From an uncultured Candidatus Melainabacteria bacterium (GTDB lineage Bacteria > Cyanobacteriota > Vampirovibrionia > Gastranaerophilales > Gastranaerophilaceae): a DNA stretch of 29,349 nt. The stretch spans positions 1-29,349 of the forward strand of contig CALBKW010000027.1 of the NCBI GenBank assembly GCA_937895785.1. The letters are read 5' to 3'. Under the pieces are notes generated by a model that was given only the letters and a program-made list of their open reading frames with translations, ran no database searches and was not told the DNA's origin. A program made the position numbers and the translations under genes. How positions within the stretch are numbered: position 1 is the stretch's first letter; each line of letters starts with the position of its first letter. Shown here one piece after another: positions 6,497 through 14,379 of this stretch.

Positions 6497-8613
6497 TTTT
6501 CTTTTTCCAATTCTTTTTCTAGTCCTTGTGCAATATCAAATGTTTTTCTGTTTTTAAATTCGGCTTTTTTACCTTTATTCCATTGTTTTACAGGTCTGAT
6601 GAAACCAACTACACGTGAGTAGATTTCGCAATCATCACCACAAGTTGGGCATTTTTCGTGTTCACCTGCAACATAGCCGTGGTTAGGGCAGATGCTGAAA
6701 GTTGGAGAGAATGTGAAGTATGGAAGTTTGTAGTTTTCGCATACTTTTTTAACAAAGTTTTTCATTGTTTCATTATTGTGGCATCTTTCTCCTGCAAATA
6801 CGTGAACAGTTGTACCGCCTGTGTATTTTGTTTGTAATTCATCTTGCATGTCAAGTAATTCAAATACATCGTCTGTGTAGTTTACAGGTACGTGAGTTGA
6901 ATTTGTATAGTAAGGTTCACCACCGTCGTTTGCTGTAATAATGTCTGGGTAAGTTTCTTTATCCAATTTAGCAAGTCTGTAAGTTGTACCTTCAGCAGGT
7001 GTAGCTTCTAGGTTGTAGTTATTACCTGTTTCATCTTGATATTTTGTGATTTCAGCTCTCATAAAGTCCATAACTCTGATTGCGAAATCGTGTCCTTTTT
7101 CAGTTGTAATGTTTTCACCAAATAAGTTCAAGCATGCTTCGTTCATACCGATTAAACCAATTGTTGAGAAGTGGTTTTTCCAATATTGTTTGAATCTTGC
7201 GTGAATATCTCTTAAGTAGTATTTTGTGTATGGATACAAGTTATTTTCAGTGAATTTTTCAACTAATTTTCTTTTAATTTCTAAAGATTCTTTAGCTAAT
7301 AACATTCTGTCCGATAACATTTTGAAAAATTCTTCTTCGTTTTTAGCTTGGTAACCGATTTTTGGTAAGTTGATTGTTACAACACCGATAGAACCAGTCA
7401 ATGGGTTTGAACCGAATAAACCACCACCACGGTAAGCCAATTGTCTGTTATCGATTCTTAAACGACAACACATTGAACGAGCATCTTCTGGATTCAAGTC
7501 TGAGTTTACAAAGTTTGAAAAGTTTGGAATACCATATTTTGCTGTGATTTCCCATAAACCGTCAAGGTCTTTATTGTTCCAATCAAAATCTTTTGTAATG
7601 TTATATGTTGGAATTGGGAATGTGAATACACGACCTGAAGCATCACCCTTCATCATTACGTCAAAGAAGGCTTTATTAATCATGTTCATTTCTTCTTGGA
7701 AGTCGCCATAAGTTTCTTCCATAATTTCGCCACCAATGATTACACCTTGGTCTTTGTAGTAGCTTGGTACTGTCAAGTCCATAGTGATATTAGAGAATGG
7801 AGTTTGGAAACCAACACGAGTTGGAACATTCATATTGAATACAAATTCTTGCATTGCTTGGTGAACTTGATCATAGTTCAATTTGTCGTATCTAACAAAT
7901 GGAGCAAGCAATGTATCAAAGTTTGAAAATGCTTGAGCACCTGCTGCTTCGCCTTGAAGTGTGTACATAAAGTTTACGATTTGACCTAATGCTGTTCTAA
8001 AGTGTTTTGCTGGAGCTGATTGAACTTTACCTTCAACACCTGTAAAACCTTCCATTAATAGGTCTTTTAAATCCCAACCTACGCAATATGAAGCCAAAAT
8101 GTTCAAATCGTGAATGTGAATATCACCTTTTAAGTGAGCATCTTTAATATTATCTGGATAAATTTTGTTTAACCAATAGCTTTTTGATATATTTGAAGCG
8201 ATATAGTTGTTCAAACCTTGGATTGAATAACCCATATTAGAGTTTTCGTTAACTTTCCAATCGATTTCTTTTAAGTAATCGTCTGTCATATCAACAGATG
8301 CATTGTTAGCAAAATCTCTTAATTTTTTGTGTTGTTCTCTGTACAAAATGTATGCTTTTGCAGTTTGTTTATATTCTGATGACAACAAAACTTGTTCAAC
8401 AATATCTTGGATTTCTTCAATAGAAGGTGCTTTTAAGTTAGATTGTTTTTCTCTTACAAAGTTTTTGATAATTCCAATAACGTTTCTTGTAAGTTGTTGA
8501 GCAGTTTTAGCGTCGAATTCCTTTGTAATGTTTGATGCTTTTTCAATGGCATCAGTAATTTTAGCTTCATCAAATTCTGCTAACTTGCCATCACGTTTGA
8601 TAATTGTTTCCAT
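6481..8613 (-). CDS. nrdD: Anaerobic (class III) ribonucleoside-triphosphate reductase
   Basis: 710 residues. The N-terminal 100 residues are an ATP-cone (IIKRDGKLAEFDEAKI...), the allosteric site that senses ATP/dATP. The body carries class III reductase segments such as GDIHIHDLNILASYCVGWDL and RRIDNRQLAYRGGG-like text. The C-terminus has a zinc site (Cys642, His645, Cys655, Cys658; CPNHGY...CPTCG) and the glycyl-radical motif RVVGFIRPVKQWNKG, with the radical predicted on Gly670. It makes dNTPs from NTPs, probably with formate as reductant, and only in the absence of oxygen. AGGAG (8620-8624) precedes ATG 8613. It forms an operon with nrdG downstream and is preceded by a long leader. The length and all landmarks are normal for the family. 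Confidence 0.97.
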   Translation of the reverse strand: METIIKRDGKLAEFDEAKITDAIEKASNITKEFDAKTAQQLTRNVIGIIKNFVREKQSNLKAPSIEEIQDIVEQVLLSSEYKQTAKAYILYREQHKKLRDFANNASVDMTDDYLKEIDWKVNENSNMGYSIQGLNNYIASNISKSYWLNKIYPDNIKDAHLKGDIHIHDLNILASYCVGWDLKDLLMEGFTGVEGKVQSAPAKHFRTALGQIVNFMYTLQGEAAGAQAFSNFDTLLAPFVRYDKLNYDQVHQAMQEFVFNMNVPTRVGFQTPFSNITMDLTVPSYYKDQGVIIGGEIMEETYGDFQEEMNMINKAFFDVMMKGDASGRVFTFPIPTYNITKDFDWNNKDLDGLWEITAKYGIPNFSNFVNSDLNPEDARSMCCRLRIDNRQLAYRGGGLFGSNPLTGSIGVVTINLPKIGYQAKNEEEFFKMLSDRMLLAKESLEIKRKLVEKFTENNLYPYTKYYLRDIHARFKQYWKNHFSTIGLIGMNEACLNLFGENITTEKGHDFAIRVMDFMRAEITKYQDETGNNYNLEATPAEGTTYRLAKLDKETYPDIITANDGGEPYYTNSTHVPVNYTDDVFELLDMQDELQTKYTGGTTVHVFAGERCHNNETMKNFVKKVCENYKLPYFTFSPTFSICPNHGYVAGEHEKCPTCGDDCEIYSRVVGFIRPVKQWNKGKKAEFKNRKTFDIAQGLEKELEKEKCLLN

Positions 8614-8779
8614 TTTAATCTCCTAATCACTATGTAGTGTATAAATCTTTTCTATTCGTTTTTAAGTATTTCGACTGTAATGGTTGTTGGATTTTGAAGG
8701 GTTTTTGCAACCATATATCCCGTACTTGTGTGTTCTAAAATTGTAGCACATAGAATATTAGTCATGGAAAATATTAATA
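8614..8779 (-). promoter_or_regulatory. Long structured leader of nrdDG with a CACTA/TAGTG palindrome
   Basis: If transcription starts from the promoter at 8786-8814, the message has a leader of about 165 nt without a gene. It holds an inverted repeat ATGGTTG (8680-8686) / CAACCAT (8708-8714) with a 21-nt loop, and CACTA-TG-TAGTG (8628-8639) just before the ribosome site. The latter resembles an NrdR box (consensus near ACACWATATATWGTGT) but its spacer is two bases instead of four, so NrdR binding is not established. Confidence 0.4.
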
Positions 8780-8785
8780 CATTTT

Positions 8786-8814
8786 AATATACTTTTCTTA
8801 ATTAAGTTTGTTAA
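8786..8814 (-). promoter_or_regulatory. Sigma-70-type promoter of nrdDG
   Basis: On the minus strand, TTAACA (8814-8809) is followed by a 17-bp spacer and TATATT (8791-8786), each box one mismatch from consensus. The predicted start is near 8779. Confidence 0.55.
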
Positions 8815-8836
8815 GAAGTAAGGTTTTATGTTTGGC

Positions 8837-8865
8837 TTGATTTAAAAATGTTTTTAATTTAAAAT
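8837..8865 (+). promoter_or_regulatory. Promoter of the SRP RNA gene
   Basis: TTGATT (8837-8842), a 17-bp spacer and TAAAAT (8860-8865) place the start at about 8872, exactly at the first paired base of the RNA's closing helix. The agreement between promoter and RNA end supports both. Confidence 0.75.
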
Positions 8866-8871
8866 GTATTC

Positions 8872-9136
8872 AAGTCGTACTCCACGGGGGTTTAGCGAGC
8901 CTCTCGACCCGAGCGCTTTAGCGGGGTGCAGAGCCTACTGTGAGGGTTGTGTGAGTATTGATAAATTATTTAATATCGTTGACGGGCTGAATTATGGTGG
9001 CGTAATCTGTCGAACCATGTCAGGGTGGAAACACAGCAGCATTAAGGCAATCTTTGCGGGTGCTATAACTTTGGTCAAGAGGTGTTAGGTAAGGAGTCAG
9101 TATTTGCTCAGTTCGATAGGTAGTGGTACGACTTTT
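8872..9136 (+). ncRNA. ffs: Signal recognition particle RNA, long form
   Basis: The segment about 9013-9045 contains the universal domain IV signature: CCATGTCAGG, then a GGAAAC-type loop, then ACAGCAGCATTAAGG, which binds the Ffh protein. The ends pair: AGTCGTA (8873-8879) with TACGACT (9127-9133), then CCAC (8882-8885) with GTGG (9123-9126). This closes a molecule of about 265 nt, the large bacterial type with an Alu-like domain (GC-rich 8884-8950), unlike the 114-nt E. coli 4.5S RNA. The RNA runs into seven T (9133-9139) that end transcription. A 74-codon open frame inside it is not a gene. Confidence 0.93.
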
Positions 9137-9153
9137 TTTGTGCTTATTTTTGT

Positions 9154-9189
9154 AAAAAGCGGGCGGATTGTATTGCAATCCGCCCGCTT
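9154..9189 (-). terminator. Rho-independent terminator of the acyl-CoA ligase gene
   Basis: A perfect 14-bp GC-rich stem (9157-9170 with 9176-9189) has a 5-nt loop. Read on the minus strand it is followed by five T (9158-9154). It also separates this gene from the SRP RNA that ends just before it on the other strand. Confidence 0.9.
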
Positions 9190-9209
9190 AGTTATGTTGT
9201 TTTAGTTAT

Positions 9210-10877
9210 TTAGTCGTTTCTTCTATCATATTCTTCTTTAATTTCTTTACGCTTAACTTTTCTTGTTGCAGTTCTTGGTAGAGCTTCTTTTGAAACAACA
9301 ATTGAAGTTGGTCGTTTGAAGTTAGAAAGACGTTTTGATAATTCTTTAACTTCCTTGATAATAACTTTTTCCAAATCTTTATCATCAGGGTGAGCGTTAA
9401 TAACATCTTCTGTTGGAACGATTTTGATTACAACGTCTTCACTACCGTCTTTTTGACCGCCTTGACGTTTTGCACCGAATACGCAAAGTTCTGCAAACAT
9501 TGGACTTTTTTCCATTACAGATTCAACTTCTTCTGGGAATACTTTTTTACCACCAGAAAGAACAATCATATTTTTAATTCTACCTGTAATCCAAATATAG
9601 CCGTCTTTGTCTATTTTTGCAATATCACCAGTTCTTAACCAACCGTCTTCTGTCATAACGTCTTGTGTCATTTCAGGTTGTCCGTAATAGCCTTTCATAA
9701 TTGTAGGGCCGTTAACTTGTAATTCGCCTGTTTCTTTATCAACACGAACTTCGACATTTGGGATTGGTCTACCAACAGAACCAAATCTGTGAGCAGCTTT
9801 TGTGTTTACTGAAACTACAGGACTTGCTTCTGATAAACCGTAACCTTCAAATACGTCAATACCGATTGTTTGGAAGAAGTTACCTACATTTAAATCAAGA
9901 GGTGCGCCACCAACGATGAATCCTTTGAATTTGCCACCCATGCTTCTGTGGAAGGTTCTGAATAACATTCTTCTTACGCATTTTAATGGAATTAATTTAG
10001 CTAATTCATATTTGATGTCATATAAGAATTTTCTAAATGGGCTATATTGATTGATCTTTGTTTCTAAACTTAATTTTAATAGTTTTAAGAAAGCTGGAAC
10101 TACAACCATAAATGTAATTTTCTTTGATTGAATTATATCAAACAAATCGTTAGGTTTTAAGCTCTTTGAGTAATAAATCGTAGTACCTAAACTTAAGAAA
10201 GTTAAGTATCCAACAGCCAATTCAAATAAGTGGTTCATTGGTAAGATAGATAATAATCTATCGTTTTTTGTCAATGGGAAGCATTGAGAAACGCTATCCA
10301 TTTGAGAAATCATGTTTTTGTAAGTGATTTCAACACCCTTTGGTTTGCCTGTTGTACCAGATGTGTAAATGATAAGTGCTGTTTTATTAAAACCTCTATG
10401 TCTCCATTTTTTACCGTTAGAGGTATCTTTAATTGTATAAAGGCTTTCATATTCTTTGTTTGCGCCTTTGTCATCAATAATGATTAAACGTTCAATTGAT
10501 GGAATTTGCTCTTTCATTTTTATACCAGTTTCTAAGAATGCACTTGAAACAAGTAAAACTTTTGGTCCACAATCGCTTAAAATTGAGTTTAATTCATATT
10601 GAGTAAGTTTGATATCTAGTGGAACAACTGTACCACCAGCAATAATGATTGAGAAGAATGCAGCACTCCATTCTGGTGTAGATTCTGATAAAAGAGCAAC
10701 TTTGTCACCTTTTTCAATACCTAAATCCATCAAGTAGCTACCAAGTCTTCTAGCTAAGATGCTAATACCTTTGAATGTCAATTCGTTAGCACCAATATTT
10801 GTTTTCATACCTAATGCAGTTTGTCCTGCAAGTTCGTTTGTTTTTTCTTCTAAGAATAGTAATAAATTTCTATGCAT
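9210..10877 (-). CDS. AMP-forming acyl-CoA (or acyl-ACP) ligase
   Basis: 555 residues of the ANL adenylating superfamily, close to long-chain fatty-acid CoA ligases (FadD). Signature motifs: YTSGTTGKPKG (171-181, ATP phosphate loop), GYGLSE (345-350), TGD (Asp418), the hinge TGRIKNMIVLSGGKKVFPEE (431-450) and the late catalytic lysine in RTATRK (about 540). It would activate a fatty acid as acyl-AMP and transfer it to CoA or to acyl carrier protein. No beta-oxidation genes are nearby, so recycling or uptake of fatty acids into lipid, as in cyanobacterial-type acyl-ACP synthetases, is as likely as degradation. AAGGA precedes ATG 10877, and it has its own promoter and terminator. Confidence 0.88.
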   Translation of the reverse strand: MHRNLLLFLEEKTNELAGQTALGMKTNIGANELTFKGISILARRLGSYLMDLGIEKGDKVALLSESTPEWSAAFFSIIIAGGTVVPLDIKLTQYELNSILSDCGPKVLLVSSAFLETGIKMKEQIPSIERLIIIDDKGANKEYESLYTIKDTSNGKKWRHRGFNKTALIIYTSGTTGKPKGVEITYKNMISQMDSVSQCFPLTKNDRLLSILPMNHLFELAVGYLTFLSLGTTIYYSKSLKPNDLFDIIQSKKITFMVVVPAFLKLLKLSLETKINQYSPFRKFLYDIKYELAKLIPLKCVRRMLFRTFHRSMGGKFKGFIVGGAPLDLNVGNFFQTIGIDVFEGYGLSEASPVVSVNTKAAHRFGSVGRPIPNVEVRVDKETGELQVNGPTIMKGYYGQPEMTQDVMTEDGWLRTGDIAKIDKDGYIWITGRIKNMIVLSGGKKVFPEEVESVMEKSPMFAELCVFGAKRQGGQKDGSEDVVIKIVPTEDVINAHPDDKDLEKVIIKEVKELSKRLSNFKRPTSIVVSKEALPRTATRKVKRKEIKEEYDRRND

Positions 10878-10899
10878 CTTAATTCCTTTCCGTTTACTT

Positions 10900-10927
10900 A
10901 TTATATAATAAATAATACAAAATTCAA
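10900..10927 (-). promoter_or_regulatory. Promoter of the acyl-CoA ligase gene
   Basis: On the minus strand TTGAAT (10927-10922), a 16-bp spacer and a perfect TATAAT (10905-10900) lie 23 nt before the start codon, giving a short leader that includes the AAGGA ribosome site. Confidence 0.7.
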
Positions 10928-11060
10928 CTGATACTAAAGTTACCTAGAATTTAAAATCAAATAATCTAGTTTTGAACTCTAGATGTAGTTTATCAGAAAC
11001 ATTTTATTTTTGCAAGCTGAATTTTAGATAATACTTGAAGCCTGTATAGGTGGCTAATTT

Positions 11061-11086
11061 TATCCCTTTTGGATAGTATTTATAAT
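11061..11086 (+). promoter_or_regulatory. Promoter and possible operator of the rubrerythrin gene
   Basis: A perfect TATAAT -10 box (11081-11086) lies 23 nt before ATG 11109. The -35 region is poor but is overlapped by the inverted repeat TATCC-N5-GGATA (11061-11075), which could be an operator for a redox or peroxide regulator. No match to a PerR box was seen. Confidence 0.5.
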
Positions 11087-11108
11087 CGCAAAAAAGAAAG
11101 GAGATAAA

Positions 11109-11648
11109 ATGGATTTCAAAGATAGCAAAACTGAAAAAAATTTAATGGACGCTTTTGCAGGTGAATCAAAGGCTAGGAATATGTACACATATTTTGCAGC
11201 GCGTGCTAGAAAAGACGGTTTCGAACAAATAGCGAGAGTCTTTGAAGAAACAGGCAATAACGAAAAAGAACATGCAAAGATGTGGTATAAGTACCTAATT
11301 GGTGGAGCTATAAAAGATACCAAAACAAATCTTGAAACTTCAATAAAAAGTGAACATTACGAATGGACAGAAATGTACAAAAATTATGCACAAACAGCTA
11401 GAGAAGAAGGTTTTGAAGATATAGCTCAACACTTTGAATATGTTGCAACTGTTGAAAAATTCCATAATGAACGTTATGAAAAAATCTTAAAAACGATGAA
11501 TGATGATGAAACCTTTAAACGCGAGAAAAAAGTTGTTTGGGAATGTGCTAATTGCGGATATCATATTACAAGCGAAATTGCGCCCGAAATTTGTCTTTTA
11601 TGTGCACATCCTAAAGCATATTTTTTCAATAAGGAGGAAATACTTTAA
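11109..11648 (+). CDS. rbr: Rubrerythrin
   Basis: 179 residues. The N-terminal four-helix ferritin-like domain has the diiron ligands Glu19, Glu52 with His55 (ExxH), Glu99/100 and Glu116 with His119. The C-terminus is a rubredoxin-like domain with Cys146-x2-Cys149 and Cys162-x2-Cys165 binding one iron. Rubrerythrins reduce hydrogen peroxide to water in the cytoplasm of anaerobes, using electrons passed through the rubredoxin domain. AGGAG lies 5-6 nt before the ATG. The gene is single and its stop codon overlaps the stop of the opposing PLD gene. All ligands expected for an active enzyme are present. Confidence 0.95.
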   Translation: MDFKDSKTEKNLMDAFAGESKARNMYTYFAARARKDGFEQIARVFEETGNNEKEHAKMWYKYLIGGAIKDTKTNLETSIKSEHYEWTEMYKNYAQTAREEGFEDIAQHFEYVATVEKFHNERYEKILKTMNDDETFKREKKVVWECANCGYHITSEIAPEICLLCAHPKAYFFNKEEIL

Positions 11649-13477
11649 TGTTTCGATTTTGCAGGCATACAACCTGAATCAGCAGAGTCAATTTTGCCGT
11701 CAAAATCGTTATCAATTCCATCAAAGCAAGAGCCAAGCGAGTCGTGAGATTCGCTTGCTGCGTTTTTAGTTAACCAAATGTCTGGAATTTTTTTCCACAG
11801 ATAATTAAAGAAATCTTTATAATATTTTGTTAAATAAGAGTTTTCAATAATTAAAACATTCTCGTCATTTCTGTTTTCTCCGCTTTTCGAGAAATTCATT
11901 GAGCCAATTACAAGATAATTGTCATCAATAATCATACTTTTAGCGTGCATTTTGCCTGCATAATTTTCTGTTTTAACCAATACTTTGTTTTTACGCAATG
12001 TTTCGTGAGTGGTATGTTGGTTTCTAGCATTTGTTGCATCTAAAATTACACGAACATCAACTCCGCGTTCTTTTGCATTGATAAGTGCTTGTGTAAATCG
12101 TTTATGTGTTATAACAAATGCAGGAATGTAAATATACTTGTGGGCATTATTAATTAGTGGAATAAGTTTGTCCGTAATTACTTTATCTGTTGGTGAAAAG
12201 TAAACTGAAATTATAGACTCTCCAAGTAAAATATTCTCTTTATGTTCAATTTTTACCTTTTTACCGTGAAAATTATTATTATACATTTGTTCAAATTCTT
12301 GTTCATAAATCTGTGCGATTTCAGGCGAATTTATGAGCACTATAGCGTTTGAATTGAAACCTGAAAGATCTGTAAAACTAATATTTGCTGAACCTGTTAG
12401 AACAGTTTTTTTATCGAAAATAAAGAATTTGTTATGCATAATTGAACTTTGATATTGAGAATCTCCGTAATCTCCCTTGCTATCAGGAATTAATTTTGCA
12501 AGACTAAAAGTGTCAGGGTAAAAATTAGAACCCTGAGCATTTACGTCATAAACAAGTCTAACATTTACACCTCTTTGAATGGCTTGTTTAAGTGCGGTGG
12601 TTATGTCAGAAACATCAGTATAACCGTATAAAGCCATATCAATAGTAGAATTTGCACTGTTTATTTGTTTTACGAGTGTTGTACAAAAATCTGTTGTACA
12701 ACGCTTATGTGGAGTTAGGTTTGTTGTAAGGTCTGTTAAAAATAGTTTTATGTTGCCTTGGAAGGTCTTAAAGCTTTGAGATGTAATCTTTTTTATAATA
12801 GCTTTTTCTTGTGCGTTTTTATCCTCTTTTTTAGAAATTTTAGCTTTTTTTACAACATCTTCGCAGAATTTGCAGGCTTTTGCAGTTTTCGGTATTTGGC
12901 TTTTAGGTAAAATTACTGCATCATGTGCCATTTGACCGTATTTGCAATTTAAGCGATGATATTTGTCACTTTTGTTATTATAAATTTTTAATTGAGCCTT
13001 TTTTACTATTTCAACTTGCTTTTTAAAGGCTTGTTCATTAACTGGTTTGCCGTTTTTAAGCGCATAGGCAGAATTATTGATTAATTTTGAGTAATCTTTA
13101 CCATCAAAATTAATTTCAACATTGCCATTTTCGAGAGTTTTTACTTTAACGTGTTTTTGCTCTGCAAGAAGATTTTTAGCATAAGTTTCTGCAAAATATC
13201 CCATAGCAAGAGCGGTTTCTTCGTCAATTCCGATAGCTTCAGCAAGTTCTTTTTGAGTGTCACTAACCTTTGACGAAAAACATTCTACTCCACCAATGAT
13301 TAAAGTTTCATTGCCATCAATTTTGCCGTTATTGTTCAAATCAATGGCAACGCTAGATGGCGAATATACTTTCAAAATCTTATAAGAAGTTTTTGTATAT
13401 AGGTTAAAACTAATGAATAAAACTAATAATAAAATGATGATTGATAAACTAATGAGTTTTTTCATAATTGTTTTCAA
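11645..13477 (-). CDS. Exported PLD-superfamily phosphodiesterase/nuclease with calcium-type loops
   Basis: 610 residues. Residues about 6-26 form a membrane anchor or signal sequence. Next come an EF-hand-like loop DLNNNGKIDGNE (46-57) and a small metal-binding segment with His174, Cys178, Cys202 and Cys205 (YHRLNC...CKFC), a pattern seen at the edges of secreted nucleases. Two phospholipase-D HKD motifs follow: HNKFFIFD (His348, Lys350, Asp355) and HAKSMIID (His511, Lys513, Asp518), each with a GS.N segment (TGSANIS, IGSMNFS). The end carries another DxDxDG-type loop (589-600) between Cys584 and Cys603. Substrate could be DNA/RNA or phospholipid; the architecture favours a cell-surface or periplasmic nuclease. 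The listed start is a TTG with GAGAG just before it; ATG at 13465 (MKKLISL) is a good alternative. It overlaps the upstream deacetylase gene. Confidence 0.82.
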   Translation of the reverse strand: MKTIMKKLISLSIIILLLVLFISFNLYTKTSYKILKVYSPSSVAIDLNNNGKIDGNETLIIGGVECFSSKVSDTQKELAEAIGIDEETALAMGYFAETYAKNLLAEQKHVKVKTLENGNVEINFDGKDYSKLINNSAYALKNGKPVNEQAFKKQVEIVKKAQLKIYNNKSDKYHRLNCKYGQMAHDAVILPKSQIPKTAKACKFCEDVVKKAKISKKEDKNAQEKAIIKKITSQSFKTFQGNIKLFLTDLTTNLTPHKRCTTDFCTTLVKQINSANSTIDMALYGYTDVSDITTALKQAIQRGVNVRLVYDVNAQGSNFYPDTFSLAKLIPDSKGDYGDSQYQSSIMHNKFFIFDKKTVLTGSANISFTDLSGFNSNAIVLINSPEIAQIYEQEFEQMYNNNFHGKKVKIEHKENILLGESIISVYFSPTDKVITDKLIPLINNAHKYIYIPAFVITHKRFTQALINAKERGVDVRVILDATNARNQHTTHETLRKNKVLVKTENYAGKMHAKSMIIDDNYLVIGSMNFSKSGENRNDENVLIIENSYLTKYYKDFFNYLWKKIPDIWLTKNAASESHDSLGSCFDGIDNDFDGKIDSADSGCMPAKSKH

Positions 13478-14309
13478 CTAACTCTCTGTATGTTGTAAAT
13501 TCAAAACCATAATTTTCAATTTTGAATTTCATATTTTGATTTTTAATAATTTTGTATTCATCAACATGGCTTGGATAAGGGTGAAATAAAGCTTCAACAA
13601 CGATATCGTTATCATTTTTAAATATTTCTAAACCTTGTTCAACAGTTTGATTATTCATCATACCTGTATAGCTTACACCAACAAGATAATCATTTGTTTT
13701 TAATCCATACTCTTCAACAACTCTTCTATTTTTAAGAGAAAAAGTGTTTAGTAATAAAACCTTTATTTGGTTTACTGGATATTTTAAATTTACATGTTTT
13801 GAAATGTCTTTTGTAATATAAGGTTTTTCAAATTGAGTTCTTACATAAGGTATTCCATATTCTTTTGCTAGTTTGCAAGTAAGATTGAATATGTTTGGAA
13901 TCCCATGTGTATGTACGTGCGAATCAATATGTGAAACTTTAGTGCAAGAAATTATTTTTTCTATTTGTGAGCGAAATTCAATTTCTACTTGTTCCATAAA
14001 GTTTTTATTAAAAGATTTTAATAAAAGTTGAATCCAGCCATTATTGAAATTACCATCTGAATCGGTTAATTCAGTGAGCGTTTCAGGAGAATTAAGGGCT
14101 TTTCCTTCAATAATATTTAAATGTACGCCAACGCACAACTTTGGACATTCAGGCATAATCTCATTTACGGCTGAATGGAAAGCTTCTCCATTTGCGCAAA
14201 GGCTTGTAGAATGTAAAATTTCAGCGTTATATCCTTCTACAATCGCTCTATTTATGTCGTTTGAAATACCAAAATCATCAGCATTTAAAATAAATTTTTT
14301 ATTGTTCAT
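13449..14309 (-). CDS. YdjC/ChbG/HpnK-family carbohydrate deacetylase
   Basis: 286 residues. The family metal and active-site motifs are present: NADDFG (Asp11, Asp12), GVHLN (His63) and HIDSHVHTH (127-135). These enzymes remove acetyl groups from N-acetylated sugars, such as chito-oligosaccharides or lipid-linked GlcNAc. It diverges from a polyprenyl-phosphate glycosyltransferase gene starting 70 nt away, a pairing that suggests modification of a lipid-linked sugar for the envelope rather than chitin use; this is inference. AAGGA is 6 nt before the ATG. The downstream PLD gene overlaps its 3' end by 17-29 nt, so the two are probably cotranscribed. Confidence 0.87.
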   Translation of the reverse strand: MNNKKFILNADDFGISNDINRAIVEGYNAEILHSTSLCANGEAFHSAVNEIMPECPKLCVGVHLNIIEGKALNSPETLTELTDSDGNFNNGWIQLLLKSFNKNFMEQVEIEFRSQIEKIISCTKVSHIDSHVHTHGIPNIFNLTCKLAKEYGIPYVRTQFEKPYITKDISKHVNLKYPVNQIKVLLLNTFSLKNRRVVEEYGLKTNDYLVGVSYTGMMNNQTVEQGLEIFKNDNDIVVEALFHPYPSHVDEYKIIKNQNMKFKIENYGFEFTTYRELVENNYEKTH

Positions 14310-14318
14310 AAAAATTCC

Positions 14319-14345
14319 TTGCCCTTAATACGTAATTATTATAAT
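14319..14345 (+). promoter_or_regulatory. Candidate promoter of the glycosyltransferase gene
   Basis: A perfect TATAAT (14340-14345) lies 34 nt before ATG 14380; the best -35 is TTGCCC (14319-14324) with a short 15-bp spacer. The region 14310-14379 must also serve the divergent deacetylase gene, for which no clear promoter was seen. Confidence 0.4.
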
Positions 14346-14379
14346 ATAAAAATATAAAAGTTTGTAAAAAGGAAACACG

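Noticed and set aside
8626..8641. Canonical NrdR box
   Set aside because: Half sites are similar, but the spacer is two bases rather than four and no second box at the usual distance was found.
8864..9088. Open frame of 74 codons on the plus strand
   Set aside because: It lies inside the SRP RNA, has no ribosome site, and its sequence is explained by the RNA signature and closing helix.
11651..11708. Terminator formed by CGATTTTG/CAAAATCG after rubrerythrin
   Set aside because: The arms are 39 nt apart without a T run and reflect repeated Asp-Gly codons in the opposing PLD gene.
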